From positions 1 to 20,673 of the forward strand of contig JAOZMR010000013.1 of the NCBI GenBank assembly GCA_029934215.1: a stretch of 20,673 bases of DNA, written 5' to 3'. Below are positions 6,470 through 16,200 of the stretch, in pieces (position 1 is the first letter of the stretch; each line of letters opens with the position of its first letter). Under the pieces are notes generated by a model. The model saw only the letters and a program-made list of their open reading frames with translations, did no database searches and had not been told where the DNA came from. The DNA is from Pontiellaceae bacterium. Lineage in GTDB: Bacteria > Verrucomicrobiota > Kiritimatiellia > Kiritimatiellales > Tichowtungiaceae. The position numbers were made by a program, and so were the translations under genes.

Positions 6470-7110
6470 GATTTTAAAAAATCCTGTTTTAATATAGACC
6501 AAATCTCGCGTGAAACGGTTTCGGGTTCCTGCGAGGCATCGACGATTCGAAAACGATCCGGCTCTTCCTTTGCCAGCTTCAAGTAGCCTTGCCGAACGCG
6601 CTCGTGGAAGGAGCGCTCTTCGAGCTCAAAGCGGTCGGCGGATTCGTTGCATTTGAGAAACCGTTGAGCGATTCGTTCGAAGCCGGTTTCGATTTCCACA
6701 TCGAGCAAAAGCGTTAGATCTGGCATAACATTGTTGATCGTGAAGCGATTGACTGCCTGAACCTCTTCAATCGGCAGTCCGCGAGCGAAGCCTTGGTAGG
6801 CGGTGGTGGAATCGATGAAACGGTCGCAGATCACCCATCTTCCCTGGTCGAGGGCTGGACGGATTACCTTCTCCATGAGTTGATTCCGACTGGCTTCAAA
6901 CAGAAGGAGTTCGGCTCGCTCACAAGGAGCTTCGCCCGCCGCATCATGTTGGAGGATGTTACGAATGGCTTCGCCAAGCGCGGTGCCGCCTGGTTCTCGG
7001 GTATAGATCGCTTCAACGTCGACCTCGGCGAGACGATGAATCATCTCTTTCGCCTGCGTCGATTTACCGGAGCCTTCCGGCCCTTCAAGTGTAATAAATT
7101 TCCCTAACAT
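6466..7110 (-). CDS. tmk: Thymidylate kinase
   Basis: The enzyme phosphorylates dTMP to dTDP in the cytoplasm, supplying dTTP for replication. The ATG at 7110 gives 214 residues, the family's usual length, and begins directly at the conserved MLGKFITLEGPEGSGKST. Other motifs are TREPGGT (37-43), the DRF motif with CDRFIDSTTAYQG (95-107), and an arginine-bearing lid region near NESADRFELEERSFHERV. The open frame extends 32 codons upstream, but that part is basic, unconserved and encoded by a repeat-like stretch. No strong ribosome binding site is seen. It is the first gene of a likely tmk-holB-feoA-feoC transcript and is divergent from der. Confidence 0.95.
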   Translation of the reverse strand: MLGKFITLEGPEGSGKSTQAKEMIHRLAEVDVEAIYTREPGGTALGEAIRNILQHDAAGEAPCERAELLLFEASRNQLMEKVIRPALDQGRWVICDRFIDSTTAYQGFARGLPIEEVQAVNRFTINNVMPDLTLLLDVEIETGFERIAQRFLKCNESADRFELEERSFHERVRQGYLKLAKEEPDRFRIVDASQEPETVSREIWSILKQDFLKS

Positions 7111-7327
7111 AGGGGCACCACAGTAAACACAAAACAGACGAAACACACGAAAAAAGAGACAGAAGAGATGTTTTTTATCAACCACCCGTCGCCTAAACCT
7201 CCGCAAACGTACGGCTATGAACTCTTCTCGTGTGGCATTCTACGGATAACAACTCCATATAATATTCCCAACAATCCAACATTCCAGTTGCTTTTGTTTG
7301 TATATTCCCCTTCAATGTCGCCCCCTT
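7111..7327. promoter_or_regulatory. Divergent tmk/der intergenic region with candidate der promoter
   Basis: TATAAT at 7258-7263 is a consensus -10 box 64 bp before the der ATG. No good TTGACA partner is visible at 17 bp. On the tmk side (7120-7170) there is a degenerate CACGAAA/AGACGAAACAC sequence related to the intergenic repeats elsewhere in the window. Confidence 0.4.
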
Positions 7328-8710
7328 ATGAAAAATGAAGCACAAAAAAGAACCATAGCCATTGTCGGGCGCCCCAATGTTGGGAAGTCCGCGCTGTTTA
7401 ACCGTATTGTCGGACGCCGCGTTTCCATTGTTCACGAGGAGTGCGGTGTCACGCGCGATCGTGTCGTCTGCGAAACCGAATGGGACGAACAGTATTTTGA
7501 ATTAATCGATACCGGCGGACTCGGAACCATCGACTCGCGTTCCGACGCAGACGTCATCGTCAACCGAACCAACGAACAAGTCGCAGTCGCCATCGAAGAC
7601 GCCGCCGTCATTATCTTCGTCACCGACCTCACCGCCGGCGTCGTTCCGATGGACGAAGAGGTTGCCCGTCTACTCCACCAGGCCGATCGACCCGTCCTTA
7701 TTGCCGCAAACAAAGCGGATAACGACAACTTAAACGACGACGCAATTGCCTTCGAAACCCTCGGGTTTCCCGTCTTCCCCGTCTCCGCGCTGCACAACCG
7801 CGGGCTCGGCTTCCTCATGGACGACCTCCTCCCGAGACTCCCAGAAGGCGAAAACCCGACCAACCGCTCGCCGCTACGCGTCGCCGTGGTCGGCCGTCCA
7901 AACTCTGGAAAATCCTCCTACATCAACCGCCTACTCAAAGGCGAACGCGTCATCGTCTCAGACACCCCCGGCACCACACGCGACAGCATCGAAATCCCCT
8001 TCACCATCGGCTCGGGTCCGCAGGCACGGCACTACCAGCTGATTGACACCGCAGGTGTAAACCGCCGGAAACGCAACGGAAACGCCGTCGAGCACTACAG
8101 CAACATGCGTGCAGAAAAAAGCATAGAAGACGCCGACGTCGTCATCCTACTCATGGACGCCACAGAAGGGCCAAAACTTCAGGACAAAAAGCTCGCGGCA
8201 AAAATCATGGACGCAAAAAAAGGGTGCATCCTGATGATCAACAAATGGGATCTCGCCGAAGAAGTAGACGACGTCACGCAAACGCAGTACGAACCCGCGC
8301 TCCGCAAAGAAATGGTGTTTCTAAACTTCGCGCCGCTCGTATTTGTCTCTGCGGAATCTGGCTACAACATCCGCAAAAGCATCGAAACCATCGACTACGT
8401 CGCCGGTCAAATACAAATGAAGCTCACCACCGGAGTGCTCAACCGCGTCATGCAAGACGCCATCACACGCAACCCACCTCCGATCGTAAAAGGCCGCCCG
8501 CTCAAAGTATACTACTCCACACAATCCGGCGTGCAACCCATCCGCCTCAAACTTTTTGTGAACAACACCCTTCGAGCAACGGAGACATACAAACGCTACC
8601 TCGTCAACCAGCTCCGCAAAGCCTTCGGACTCGAAGGCGCACCGGTTGTTTTAAAACTCGTACCCAGACCACGCCCCGACCTCGGCAAAAAAATAGCATC
8701 CCGCCGGTAA
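7328..8710 (+). CDS. der: Ribosome-associated GTPase Der (EngA)
   Basis: Der is a GTPase with two tandem G domains needed for 50S ribosome assembly. The ATG at 7328 gives 460 residues. Domain 1 has GRPNVGKS (14-21), DTGG and NKAD; domain 2 has GRPNSGKS (189-196), DTPGTTRDS, DTAG and NKWD. A KH-like C-terminal domain follows, ending in PRPRPDLGKKIASRR, which fits the family. A TTG at 7298 would add ten unconserved residues and is rejected. No clear Shine-Dalgarno sequence precedes the ATG. dus follows after 12 bp, suggesting co-transcription. Third codon positions are notably C-rich compared with murC or holB. Confidence 0.97.
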   Translation: MKNEAQKRTIAIVGRPNVGKSALFNRIVGRRVSIVHEECGVTRDRVVCETEWDEQYFELIDTGGLGTIDSRSDADVIVNRTNEQVAVAIEDAAVIIFVTDLTAGVVPMDEEVARLLHQADRPVLIAANKADNDNLNDDAIAFETLGFPVFPVSALHNRGLGFLMDDLLPRLPEGENPTNRSPLRVAVVGRPNSGKSSYINRLLKGERVIVSDTPGTTRDSIEIPFTIGSGPQARHYQLIDTAGVNRRKRNGNAVEHYSNMRAEKSIEDADVVILLMDATEGPKLQDKKLAAKIMDAKKGCILMINKWDLAEEVDDVTQTQYEPALRKEMVFLNFAPLVFVSAESGYNIRKSIETIDYVAGQIQMKLTTGVLNRVMQDAITRNPPPIVKGRPLKVYYSTQSGVQPIRLKLFVNNTLRATETYKRYLVNQLRKAFGLEGAPVVLKLVPRPRPDLGKKIASRR

Positions 8711-8722
8711 AAACAAAACAGC

Positions 8723-9679
8723 ATGAGCGAACCCCACCTAACCCTAGCTCCGATGCGCGGTCTCACAACAAGACACTACCGCAAAGCATTTACACGCAAC
8801 TTCCAAGGGTTGGACGCCGAAATGGCGCCATTCATTCCGACAGTGAACACGGAAAAAATAGCCCCAAAACTGTTGCGCGACATATTGCCAGAAAACAACT
8901 CCGGACACCCATTAACCCCACAACTAATAGGCAACAACGCCGCAGCATTTGTAACCCTGGCAAAAGCACTGCACGACCTCGGCTACAAAACCGTAAACTG
9001 GAACCTTGGATGCCCACACAAACCCGTTCGCAAAAAACAACGCGGCTCCGGACTTCTTCCCCACCCAGAACGAATAGAAACCATCCTCGAAACCATCTGC
9101 AACGAAAGCCCCATCACCATCTCCGTTAAAATTCGCCTCGGCGTTTCCGACAAATCAGAGCTAATGGCCCTAATCCCGATCCTAAACCGCTATCCACTAC
9201 GCGAAATCATAATCCACCCACGCACAGCCGAACAGATGTACGACGGAAAACCCGACCTCGGCGCATTCGCTCTAGCACGTCAAAACCTCAACCATCCGGT
9301 CTGCTACAACGGCGACATCACCGACCTCGCATTTTTCCAAACCTTGGATAAATGTTTTCCAACCCTTGGACGCTTCATGATTGGACGCGGACTACTCGCG
9401 AATCCATTTTTATGCGAAACCATTAAAAGCGGAAACCCGAAAACAGAAAACGCAATTCAACGGCTCGAAACATTTCATAACGACGTGCTAGCGAACTACC
9501 AGACCGTGATCGACGGCGACATACCAATGCTTGGAAAAATGAAAGAATTCTGGAGTTACCCCTCGAAAAACCTATCCAATGGTCGGAAATTTTTCAAGAA
9601 GCTCAAAAAAGCCACCCGCATCACAACCTACCAACACATCGTCAAAGAGCACCTAGCAGCAGCTGAATGGACACCATAA
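8723..9679 (+). CDS. tRNA-dihydrouridine synthase, DusC-like
   Basis: This FMN-dependent enzyme reduces specific uridines of tRNA to dihydrouridine. The 318 residues show the TIM-barrel start LTLAPMRGLTTRHYRKAF, a Q in LTPQLIGNN, the catalytic cysteine C97 in WNLGCPHKPV, SVKIRLG, IIHPRTAEQMYDG, YNGDI and the phosphate-binding end MIGRGLLANPFL. RGSGLLPHP after the catalytic loop is closest to the DusC-type RGGSxLL; the subclass is uncertain, so no symbol is given. It lies 12 bp after der with no clear ribosome binding site. Five copies of the TTCCAA-type palindrome fall in this short gene, encoding FQGLD, FQTLD, FPTLG, PMLGK and SNGRK, the densest cluster in the window. Confidence 0.92.
   Translation: MSEPHLTLAPMRGLTTRHYRKAFTRNFQGLDAEMAPFIPTVNTEKIAPKLLRDILPENNSGHPLTPQLIGNNAAAFVTLAKALHDLGYKTVNWNLGCPHKPVRKKQRGSGLLPHPERIETILETICNESPITISVKIRLGVSDKSELMALIPILNRYPLREIIIHPRTAEQMYDGKPDLGAFALARQNLNHPVCYNGDITDLAFFQTLDKCFPTLGRFMIGRGLLANPFLCETIKSGNPKTENAIQRLETFHNDVLANYQTVIDGDIPMLGKMKEFWSYPSKNLSNGRKFFKKLKKATRITTYQHIVKEHLAAAEWTP
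8801..8815. repeat. TTCCAA-N3-TTGGAA palindrome copy, one mismatch
   Basis: TTCCAAGGGTTGGAC in dus encodes FQGLD. Confidence 0.75.
9335..9349. repeat. TTCCAA-N3-TTGGAA palindrome copy, one mismatch
   Basis: TTCCAAACCTTGGAT in dus encodes FQTLD, only 7 bp before the next copy. Confidence 0.75.
9357..9371. repeat. TTCCAA-N3-TTGGAA palindrome copy, one mismatch
   Basis: TTCCAACCCTTGGAC in dus, in a different codon phase from its neighbour, encodes FPTLGR just before the phosphate-binding motif. Confidence 0.75.
9522..9536. repeat. TTCCAA-N3-TTGGAA palindrome copy, one mismatch
   Basis: TACCAATGCTTGGAA in dus encodes IPMLGK. Confidence 0.7.
9574..9588. repeat. TTCCAA-N3-TTGGAA palindrome copy, two mismatches
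   Basis: ATCCAATGGTCGGAA in dus encodes LSNGRK. It is included because it clusters with four better copies. Confidence 0.45.
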
Positions 9680-9684
9680 GCGGT

Positions 9685-9700
9685 GCCCAATCTGGGTTTT
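9685..9700 (+). terminator. Weak candidate terminator after dus
   Basis: GCCCA, loop ATC and TGGGT form a 5-bp stem with one G-T pair, followed by TTT, six bases after the dus stop. The stem is short for an intrinsic terminator. The same GCCCA-ATC-TGGGC hairpin recurs at 20432-20444. Confidence 0.35.
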
Positions 9701-9735
9701 ATCTCGCAAAAGAAAAACGGAAAAGCATCCGTGTA

Positions 9736-9806
9736 GACAGTTGAGCATCTCCTTCAGTCCTCCTTTTTCTTTGCAGATTGCTCGCTCTTTCGCGTTCTCA
9801 ACTGTC
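9736..9806. repeat. 10-bp inverted repeat flanking 51 bp
   Basis: GACAGTTGAG (9736-9745) and CTCAACTGTC (9797-9806) are perfect inverted repeats. The enclosed sequence is pyrimidine-rich with no evident structure. Nothing coding is seen. Confidence 0.6.
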
Positions 9807-9855
9807 GCTTTCGGATAAATTCAAAGCCAAAGTCGCTATTGATGCGGTCAAAAAC

Positions 9856-10209
9856 CAGCCCTCATACAAAACGTCCTTTTTTGAGTTTCGCCTCGCAATA
9901 TGAATGTAGCCACTTTGACGTGAAAACGGCAAAAACATGGAGATTTATTAACCGCGAAAGAACGCATAGATCGCAAAGAAAAAGACGGGAGAAACACCAT
10001 TATTCTTTGCGTTCCTTGTGTTTTTGAACCGTTCCTGCGTCACTATTTTTGACTACAAAAACATTTATCGCTTCGTTTTCAGAGCGGTTAAACCTCTTGT
10101 AGCTTTTTCCATACATTCATTCGTTCGTTGCGTGCTTAATTCGTTTTGAAAGTGGCGTCATTCAACTTGCGAGGCAAATCGTTGAACTGGTCGTTTTGTA
10201 TGAGGGCTG
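9856..10209. repeat. MITE-like element E3, 354 bp, TIRs of about 65 bp
   Basis: CAGCCCTCATACAAAACG is present perfectly at 9856-9873 and inverted at 10192-10209. Similarity continues inward on both sides through CCTCGCAA-GAATG and GCCACTTT, giving imperfect terminal inverted repeats of about 65 bp. The interior holds AACGCA/GCAAAGAA motifs in inverted orientation (9951-9988 and 10000-10030) and a block shared with the start of the window (10038-10088). There is no transposase and no obvious target duplication. It fills most of the gap between dus and the giant protease gene. Confidence 0.65.
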
Positions 10210-10244
10210 ATAAAATGGGTGTTTATTGTGTTCATATTGACTGC

Positions 10245-10268
10245 GGGACAGGCATCTCTGCCTGTCCC
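10245..10268 (-). terminator. Strong hairpin after the giant protease gene
   Basis: GGGACAGGCA (10245-10254), loop TCTC and TGCCTGTCCC (10259-10268) form a perfect 10-bp stem 12 bases beyond the stop codon at 10281. No U-run follows, so it may act as a 3'-end stabiliser or a dispersed REP-like hairpin rather than a true intrinsic terminator. Confidence 0.5.
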
Positions 10269-10280
10269 TCGGAGCGAGTC

Positions 10281-13200
10281 CTATTCATCCACGGTGATTT
10301 TATAAAACGCCGCCGCGTTGGTGGAGTAGGCGTTGTAGACGTTCACGGGCGGGGTCGAGAGGATTCCAGATTCGAGAACGGTGAAGCTTTCGATCAAGTC
10401 GCCCGCACACCACACGGTATAGGTCTTTCCATGCGCGCTCGCCCATTGGAGCTGATAGCTCTTTCCTGCGCCACTCATTCCCATAATGGAGTTGCCCGTC
10501 GCTTCCGCGAATCCTGTGATTTTGAACTGTGAGCCAGAATCAGTCGGGTCAGTGCCCGCCCGGACTTCGTCGCCGTCGTCGGTTCCATCTCCGTCGGAAT
10601 CGGGGTTGTTCGCCGCCGAACCGGTGTCGTCGGAGCCGCCGTATTCTCCTGAACCGGATTCGACCCAGTCAGATAGCCCGTCGCCATCACTGTCTTTTTG
10701 CAGGATTACGGGTGCCATCATGCCCATCGGCTCCACAGGATCTGAGTCGCCGATTCGCATGTATTGAATCGATGACTGCACCAGCACGTCGCCGTCCCAC
10801 GATGCGGGAATCCGAAGAACGTATGAGAAGTTGATCGGACTATCCGGCAGACCCTCCGTCCAGAGAATATCGTTGCCGACACACTCGGGGTTTCCATCGC
10901 CAAAAACACTGACGATTTTCCAACCGGGTTGAAGATTCGGAGTCCAGAGCAATCCGACCACATGGTCGCCGAAGGTGATGGAGGATGAAATGGTGACATC
11001 TCGTCCGGGCTGATAAGTTTCCGCGCCGCCCTGCGACATCGCCACATAATCAGAATTCGCACCCACCTCTTCGCCCGTTCCCGGCGCGTATCCATCGGCG
11101 GATGTTGCATCAACGTGATATTTTCCTGCCGTCCAATACGAAACCACACGAAGAGCCTCCACTCCACTCACCTTCCATGTTGGAGAGCGGAAATCCGCCG
11201 CATGGCGTAGCCCCGTCGTCTCGCCCGCTCCGTGAGCGAAACCGTCCACCGCCGACGGATCAGCGTGATACGCCCCTGCCCGCCAATACGCGAGCACTCG
11301 CCCGGCTTCTGTACGGTCAATCGAATAGAACGGCGGTCTAAAGTCCGCCGTGTGGCGGCCGCGTTCTGCCGGACTCACAATCAGCGGATCGTTTACTGCA
11401 ACCACCTCTTCCCATCCATTCGAGATGACGTCCAGAATATATCCGCAATGACCCCGAAGGGAGCGCGGCTCCGTTTCATCGTCTGGCACCACCACTTGAT
11501 ACTCAAACTGAACCGGATTATTCGTCAAGAGCCCGACAAACAGAATTTCGTTCGAGTTAACCATCGGCGAACCGTCGCCCGATGCGCCCGCAAGCGTCCA
11601 GCCTGTTGGCAAGGTCGGCGACCAGGAAAGATCCAGCAACTGATGCGTATCGTGATAGAACACCTCGCAAAGAACCGCGTTAGTTGCGCCCTTTGTATAG
11701 CCGTCCATCGTATGGGTTGCACGCACGCCCCAATTGGTGGCAGTCAGCGTCAGATCAACACTCCAGAGATTATTCGTCAAATAAAGATCCGATGCATCAT
11801 AAATGCCCGTCGGCTCGAACTCGTCGAGCGACTCATCGCCATCCGCATCCATAAATGCAGAGAGCGAATAGGTCAGACGCGAAATCACATTCGAGAACAA
11901 ATATGCCCCCGGTTGCGACACCGTCAGACGGTTCGTCACCGACAGCGACTCATTCGTACCGATCAGTGTCAGCAAAATATCGCCCGACTGCCCGCCGTTG
12001 TACGAAACCGTTCCGCCGAGCGAAAGTCCCAGACTATTCGGATCATTCGGATCAGTTCCATTGCGGATTTCATCGCCGTCCGACTGACCGTCATCATCCG
12101 TATCCGCATCCGTCGGACTGGTTTGATATAGGCGAACCTCGTCGCCATCCGTCAGCCCATCATCGTCCGAATCGGAATCCAGCGGATCGCAGCCAATAGA
12201 AATCTCTTCTGAATCGGTCAAACCGTCCGAATCCGAATCATCGCGCGTCGGATCAGTGCCATACGTCAGCACCTCCTCGCCATCGCTCAACCCATCATTA
12301 TCCGTATCGAACTGATCCGCATCGGTGAACCATCCTTTTTCAGACAGATAAACAGGAAGAACCGATTCTGCCGCGACATCCGCCCAGCGATAAAGACCGT
12401 TGCTGAAAATTGCCAACGCATCCTCATTGCCATTTTGATTATCCGGCTGAGCGGATGCCCACCGGCTGTACGCCCAGCTCTCGCCCGTACTCCACTGCCA
12501 AAGCCCCTCATTGGCGACATCTGAACCGCCGAGCCAGATTCCAAGGTTTGGAAGAGTTCCGAGAACATCCTGAATGGCACGCCACTCATCAGCGGAGGTA
12601 ATCGTCGCCAGATGCGCACCCGAAGCTGTCGCCGCGCTCTTCGCCTGAGCGAATGTGAACGAACCCGTCACGATAGAATAACGCGACCACCCATTTTCGT
12701 AGGCATCCGAAAGACCATCACCATCCGAGTCTGGATTCGTGATTGAAACCGAAAGGCTATTCGTCGCTGTCACACCGTCGAACGTGTACACCACTTCTAC
12801 CGTTACATTCGTCGCGGCATCCACCCATCCAGCGAAAAGACGATTACTTTGAAGCGTAATTGAATCAGGCGTTCCCGCCGCCAGCGACCAAACCGCATCG
12901 CCAGAAACATCCCGCGACGTATCGTCCGAGAAAAACGCCGTACACGTTAGAGGCGTTGAACATCCTACAGCCAGCGAGGTTTCGCCGTAAATATATACGG
13001 AGGTCAACTCCTTCTCCACGGCACTATTACGAACCGCTAAAATCTTCCGCGTTCCACTCCATGACCCTAGGCTAATCAGATAGTTATCGATATTTGCATG
13101 AGCCAAATAATGCCCCGGCTTGCTGTGTTCGTGACGCGAAGCAAAGTAATAACGAGTACTGGAGTAGCTCGGATCACCGGATCGGGTAACAGAAGCACTG

Positions 13201-16200
13201 TGACCATAATTCGTCATACCCAGACCGTCATACAGCGCAAGCAAATCGCTACCCTCATTGTGATATGCAACCAAATCGTTCCAGTCGGCAACTCGGTAAT
13301 CACTACCAAACTCGGCTTGTACTGCGGCATCCCAATCCGAACTATCGGCGTAGGTTTGCTTGGTTAACGCAAAACGAGACGAAACGATTTCTTCATCAAA
13401 GAACCCGATGCCCACCTCTTCATAACTCGAGCCGCTCGTCAGATTGATGTTTTCTGAACCATCTTTATTCACACAGAACAAATCACCATCCCGTGTATAA
13501 AAAATGGTTGAGTTATCTTTCCACATCAATGGCACGTATGCTTCAGAAGATCCTTTCGCAAACACGGTTGAACGAGATCCGCCAGGCCACTCCGCCACAT
13601 CAATCCCGCTTAGAGTGCCAGCAGCAAGTGTACGAAGTGCAATCTGAGAATCATCATCACTTACAAGAGGAGCCATTTCACCTGTGGATGTATTTTTTGA
13701 CCATGCCGAGTAGGAGCCAGCATCGTAAATGTATATATCATGCTGTCCGTTCCAGTCTGACCACACCTTCGTACATGCGAAGACAATACGACCATCGTTG
13801 AGCCAGTGATATCCGGTTTTATGTGTATTCACACCGCGAACAGCATTTGCCGGCATAATCTTTCTGAGATTCGTTCCGTCGATGTTAATCAAATAACCCT
13901 CTTGACAGTTTAATCCTTGGTCAGCCCGTCCGTTAGAAAAGACGATTTCAGAACAATCTGGTGAAAGATCGAACGCACCCGATGCACCGCCACCACTTGG
14001 CATGTTGGTTAAATTTCGAATCAGATTCCCGTCGAAATCAACAATTCGGAAATCGTGAATTCGGTTACCCTCCTGATAATAATCGTAAACAATCCAGTCA
14101 TGCACATCATCGACCTTAAAGTTTCCAACATGCTCTGGTGCTTCGTGATGTGTTATTTGAATTTGATATTCAATGTTTGTTCCATCGAATGATCCCTTCC
14201 AAAGGTTGTAACCACCTGACTTATCCGATTTCACGAAAACACCACTTCCAGACACGGGAGGAATCGGCACATAAATCGCAGTCAACACGACTTCGCTTTC
14301 TGGCATCTCGAAGACCGTCGAGTGACTCGAAGCATCCGCGACATTGTTTGTAAACTCTGTTGGCATAGCCGCCCAATGAGAAAAGGTAGTTCCGTTTGTT
14401 GCCGTATTTGCGGAAATCACGATTTGCGAACCATTCGTGTATAAGCCGTCACCCGTTCCACTTTCGACACTCAACTGATAACTAACACCGACATCATCTT
14501 TCTTGATGGCGAGAATTTTCCGAGTTCCGTTCCACGAACCCAAGCTGAGCAAATAGTTGTCGATGTTTGCATGAGCCAGATAAGATCCCGGTTTGTTGTG
14601 CTCGTGACGTGAAGCAAAGTAATAACGAGTGCTTGAATAACTTGGATCACCGGAGCGGGTAACAGAAGCACTGTGCCCATAATTCGTCATACCCAAACCG
14701 TCATACAGCGCAAGCAAATCTCCCCCGTCGTTATGATAGGCAACCAGATCGTTCCAGTCGGCAACGCGGTAATCGCTACCAAACTCCGACTGAACAGCGG
14801 CATCCCAATCCGAGCTGTCGGCATAGGTGTTTGCTGTTAGCGCAAAACGAGATGAAATGACTTCTTCTTCAAAGAACTCAACATTCACTTCGTTATAACT
14901 CGAACTGCTCGTCAAATTAATATTCTCCGACCCATCTTTATTCACACAGAACAAATCGCCATCCCATCTGTAAAAGAGCTTCGAGTTTCCTTGCCAGGCC
15001 AGCGGAATATAAGCTTCTGAAGATCCCTTTGAAAACAACACATTTCGAGACCCATTTGACCACTCAGCCACATCAATCCCACTTTGCGTACCAGCCGCCA
15101 TTGTGCGAACAGCAATTTGGGTCTCATCATCACTAAGAACCGGATATCCCTCTCCACTTGACGTATTTTTCGACCATGCCGAATAGGAACCATCATCATA
15201 AATGTAGACATCCTGCTGACCATGAAAGTCCGACCACACCTTCGTGCAGGAAAATACAATCCTTCCGTCATTAAGCCAGTGATATCCAGTTTTATGCGTA
15301 TTCACACCTCGAACAGCATTTGCCGGAATAATCTTTCTGAGATTCGTGCCGTCGATATTAATCAGATAACCTTCTTGGCAGTTTAATCCTTGGTCAGATC
15401 GTCCGTTAGAAAACACGATTTCAGAGCAATCTGGCGAAAGGTCGAAAACACCAGACCCCCCACCGCCACCTGGCATATTGGTTAAATCACGAATCAGATT
15501 TCCATCAAAATCAATAATCCGAAGATTATGTATTCGACCTCCTTCTTGATAGTAACTGTATACAATCCAGTTGTGTACGGAATCCACTTTTAAATTTCCA
15601 ACATGCTCAGGTGCTTCGTGATGTGTGATTTGAATTTGATATTCGATGTTTGTTCCATCGAACGATCCTTTCCAAATATTGTACTCGCCAGACTTATCCG
15701 ATCTCACAAAAACACCACTCCCCGAGATGGAAGGAGCCGGGGCATAATTCGCAGTCAACACAACATTCGTTTCAGGCATCTCAAAGGTCGTTGAATACCC
15801 TGAAATTTCCGCCAGATTGTTTGTAAACTCTGCGGGAATAGCCATCCAATGAGAGAAGACCATTCCGTTCGACGCCGTATTTGCGGAAACCGCGACCTGC
15901 GAACCGTTCGTATACAAACCAGACCCCGTACCCTGCTCGACCGTCAGTTGATAACTGGCACCCACGTCCTCTTTCTTAATGGCCATAATTTTTCGAGAAC
16001 CGTACCAAGAGCCCAAGCTGAGCAGGTAGTTATCAATATTCGAATGAGCCAAATAAGAACCAGGTTTACTGTGTTCATGGCGCGAGGCAAAATAATAGCG
16101 CGAACCGGAATAGCTCGGGTCTCCGGAGCGAGTAACAAATGCCGCCGCACCATGAGTCGTCATTCCCAGACCATCATACAGTGCCAGCAAATCGCCACCG

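Noticed and set aside
7111..7206. 32-residue upstream extension of Tmk
   Set aside because: Unconserved basic and aromatic peptide from repeat-like DNA; the family starts at MLGKFITLEG.
8224..9129. 301-codon frame overlapping der and dus
   Set aside because: Shifted-frame shadow; it is Arg/His/Thr/Pro-rich as expected from C-rich codons of the two real genes.
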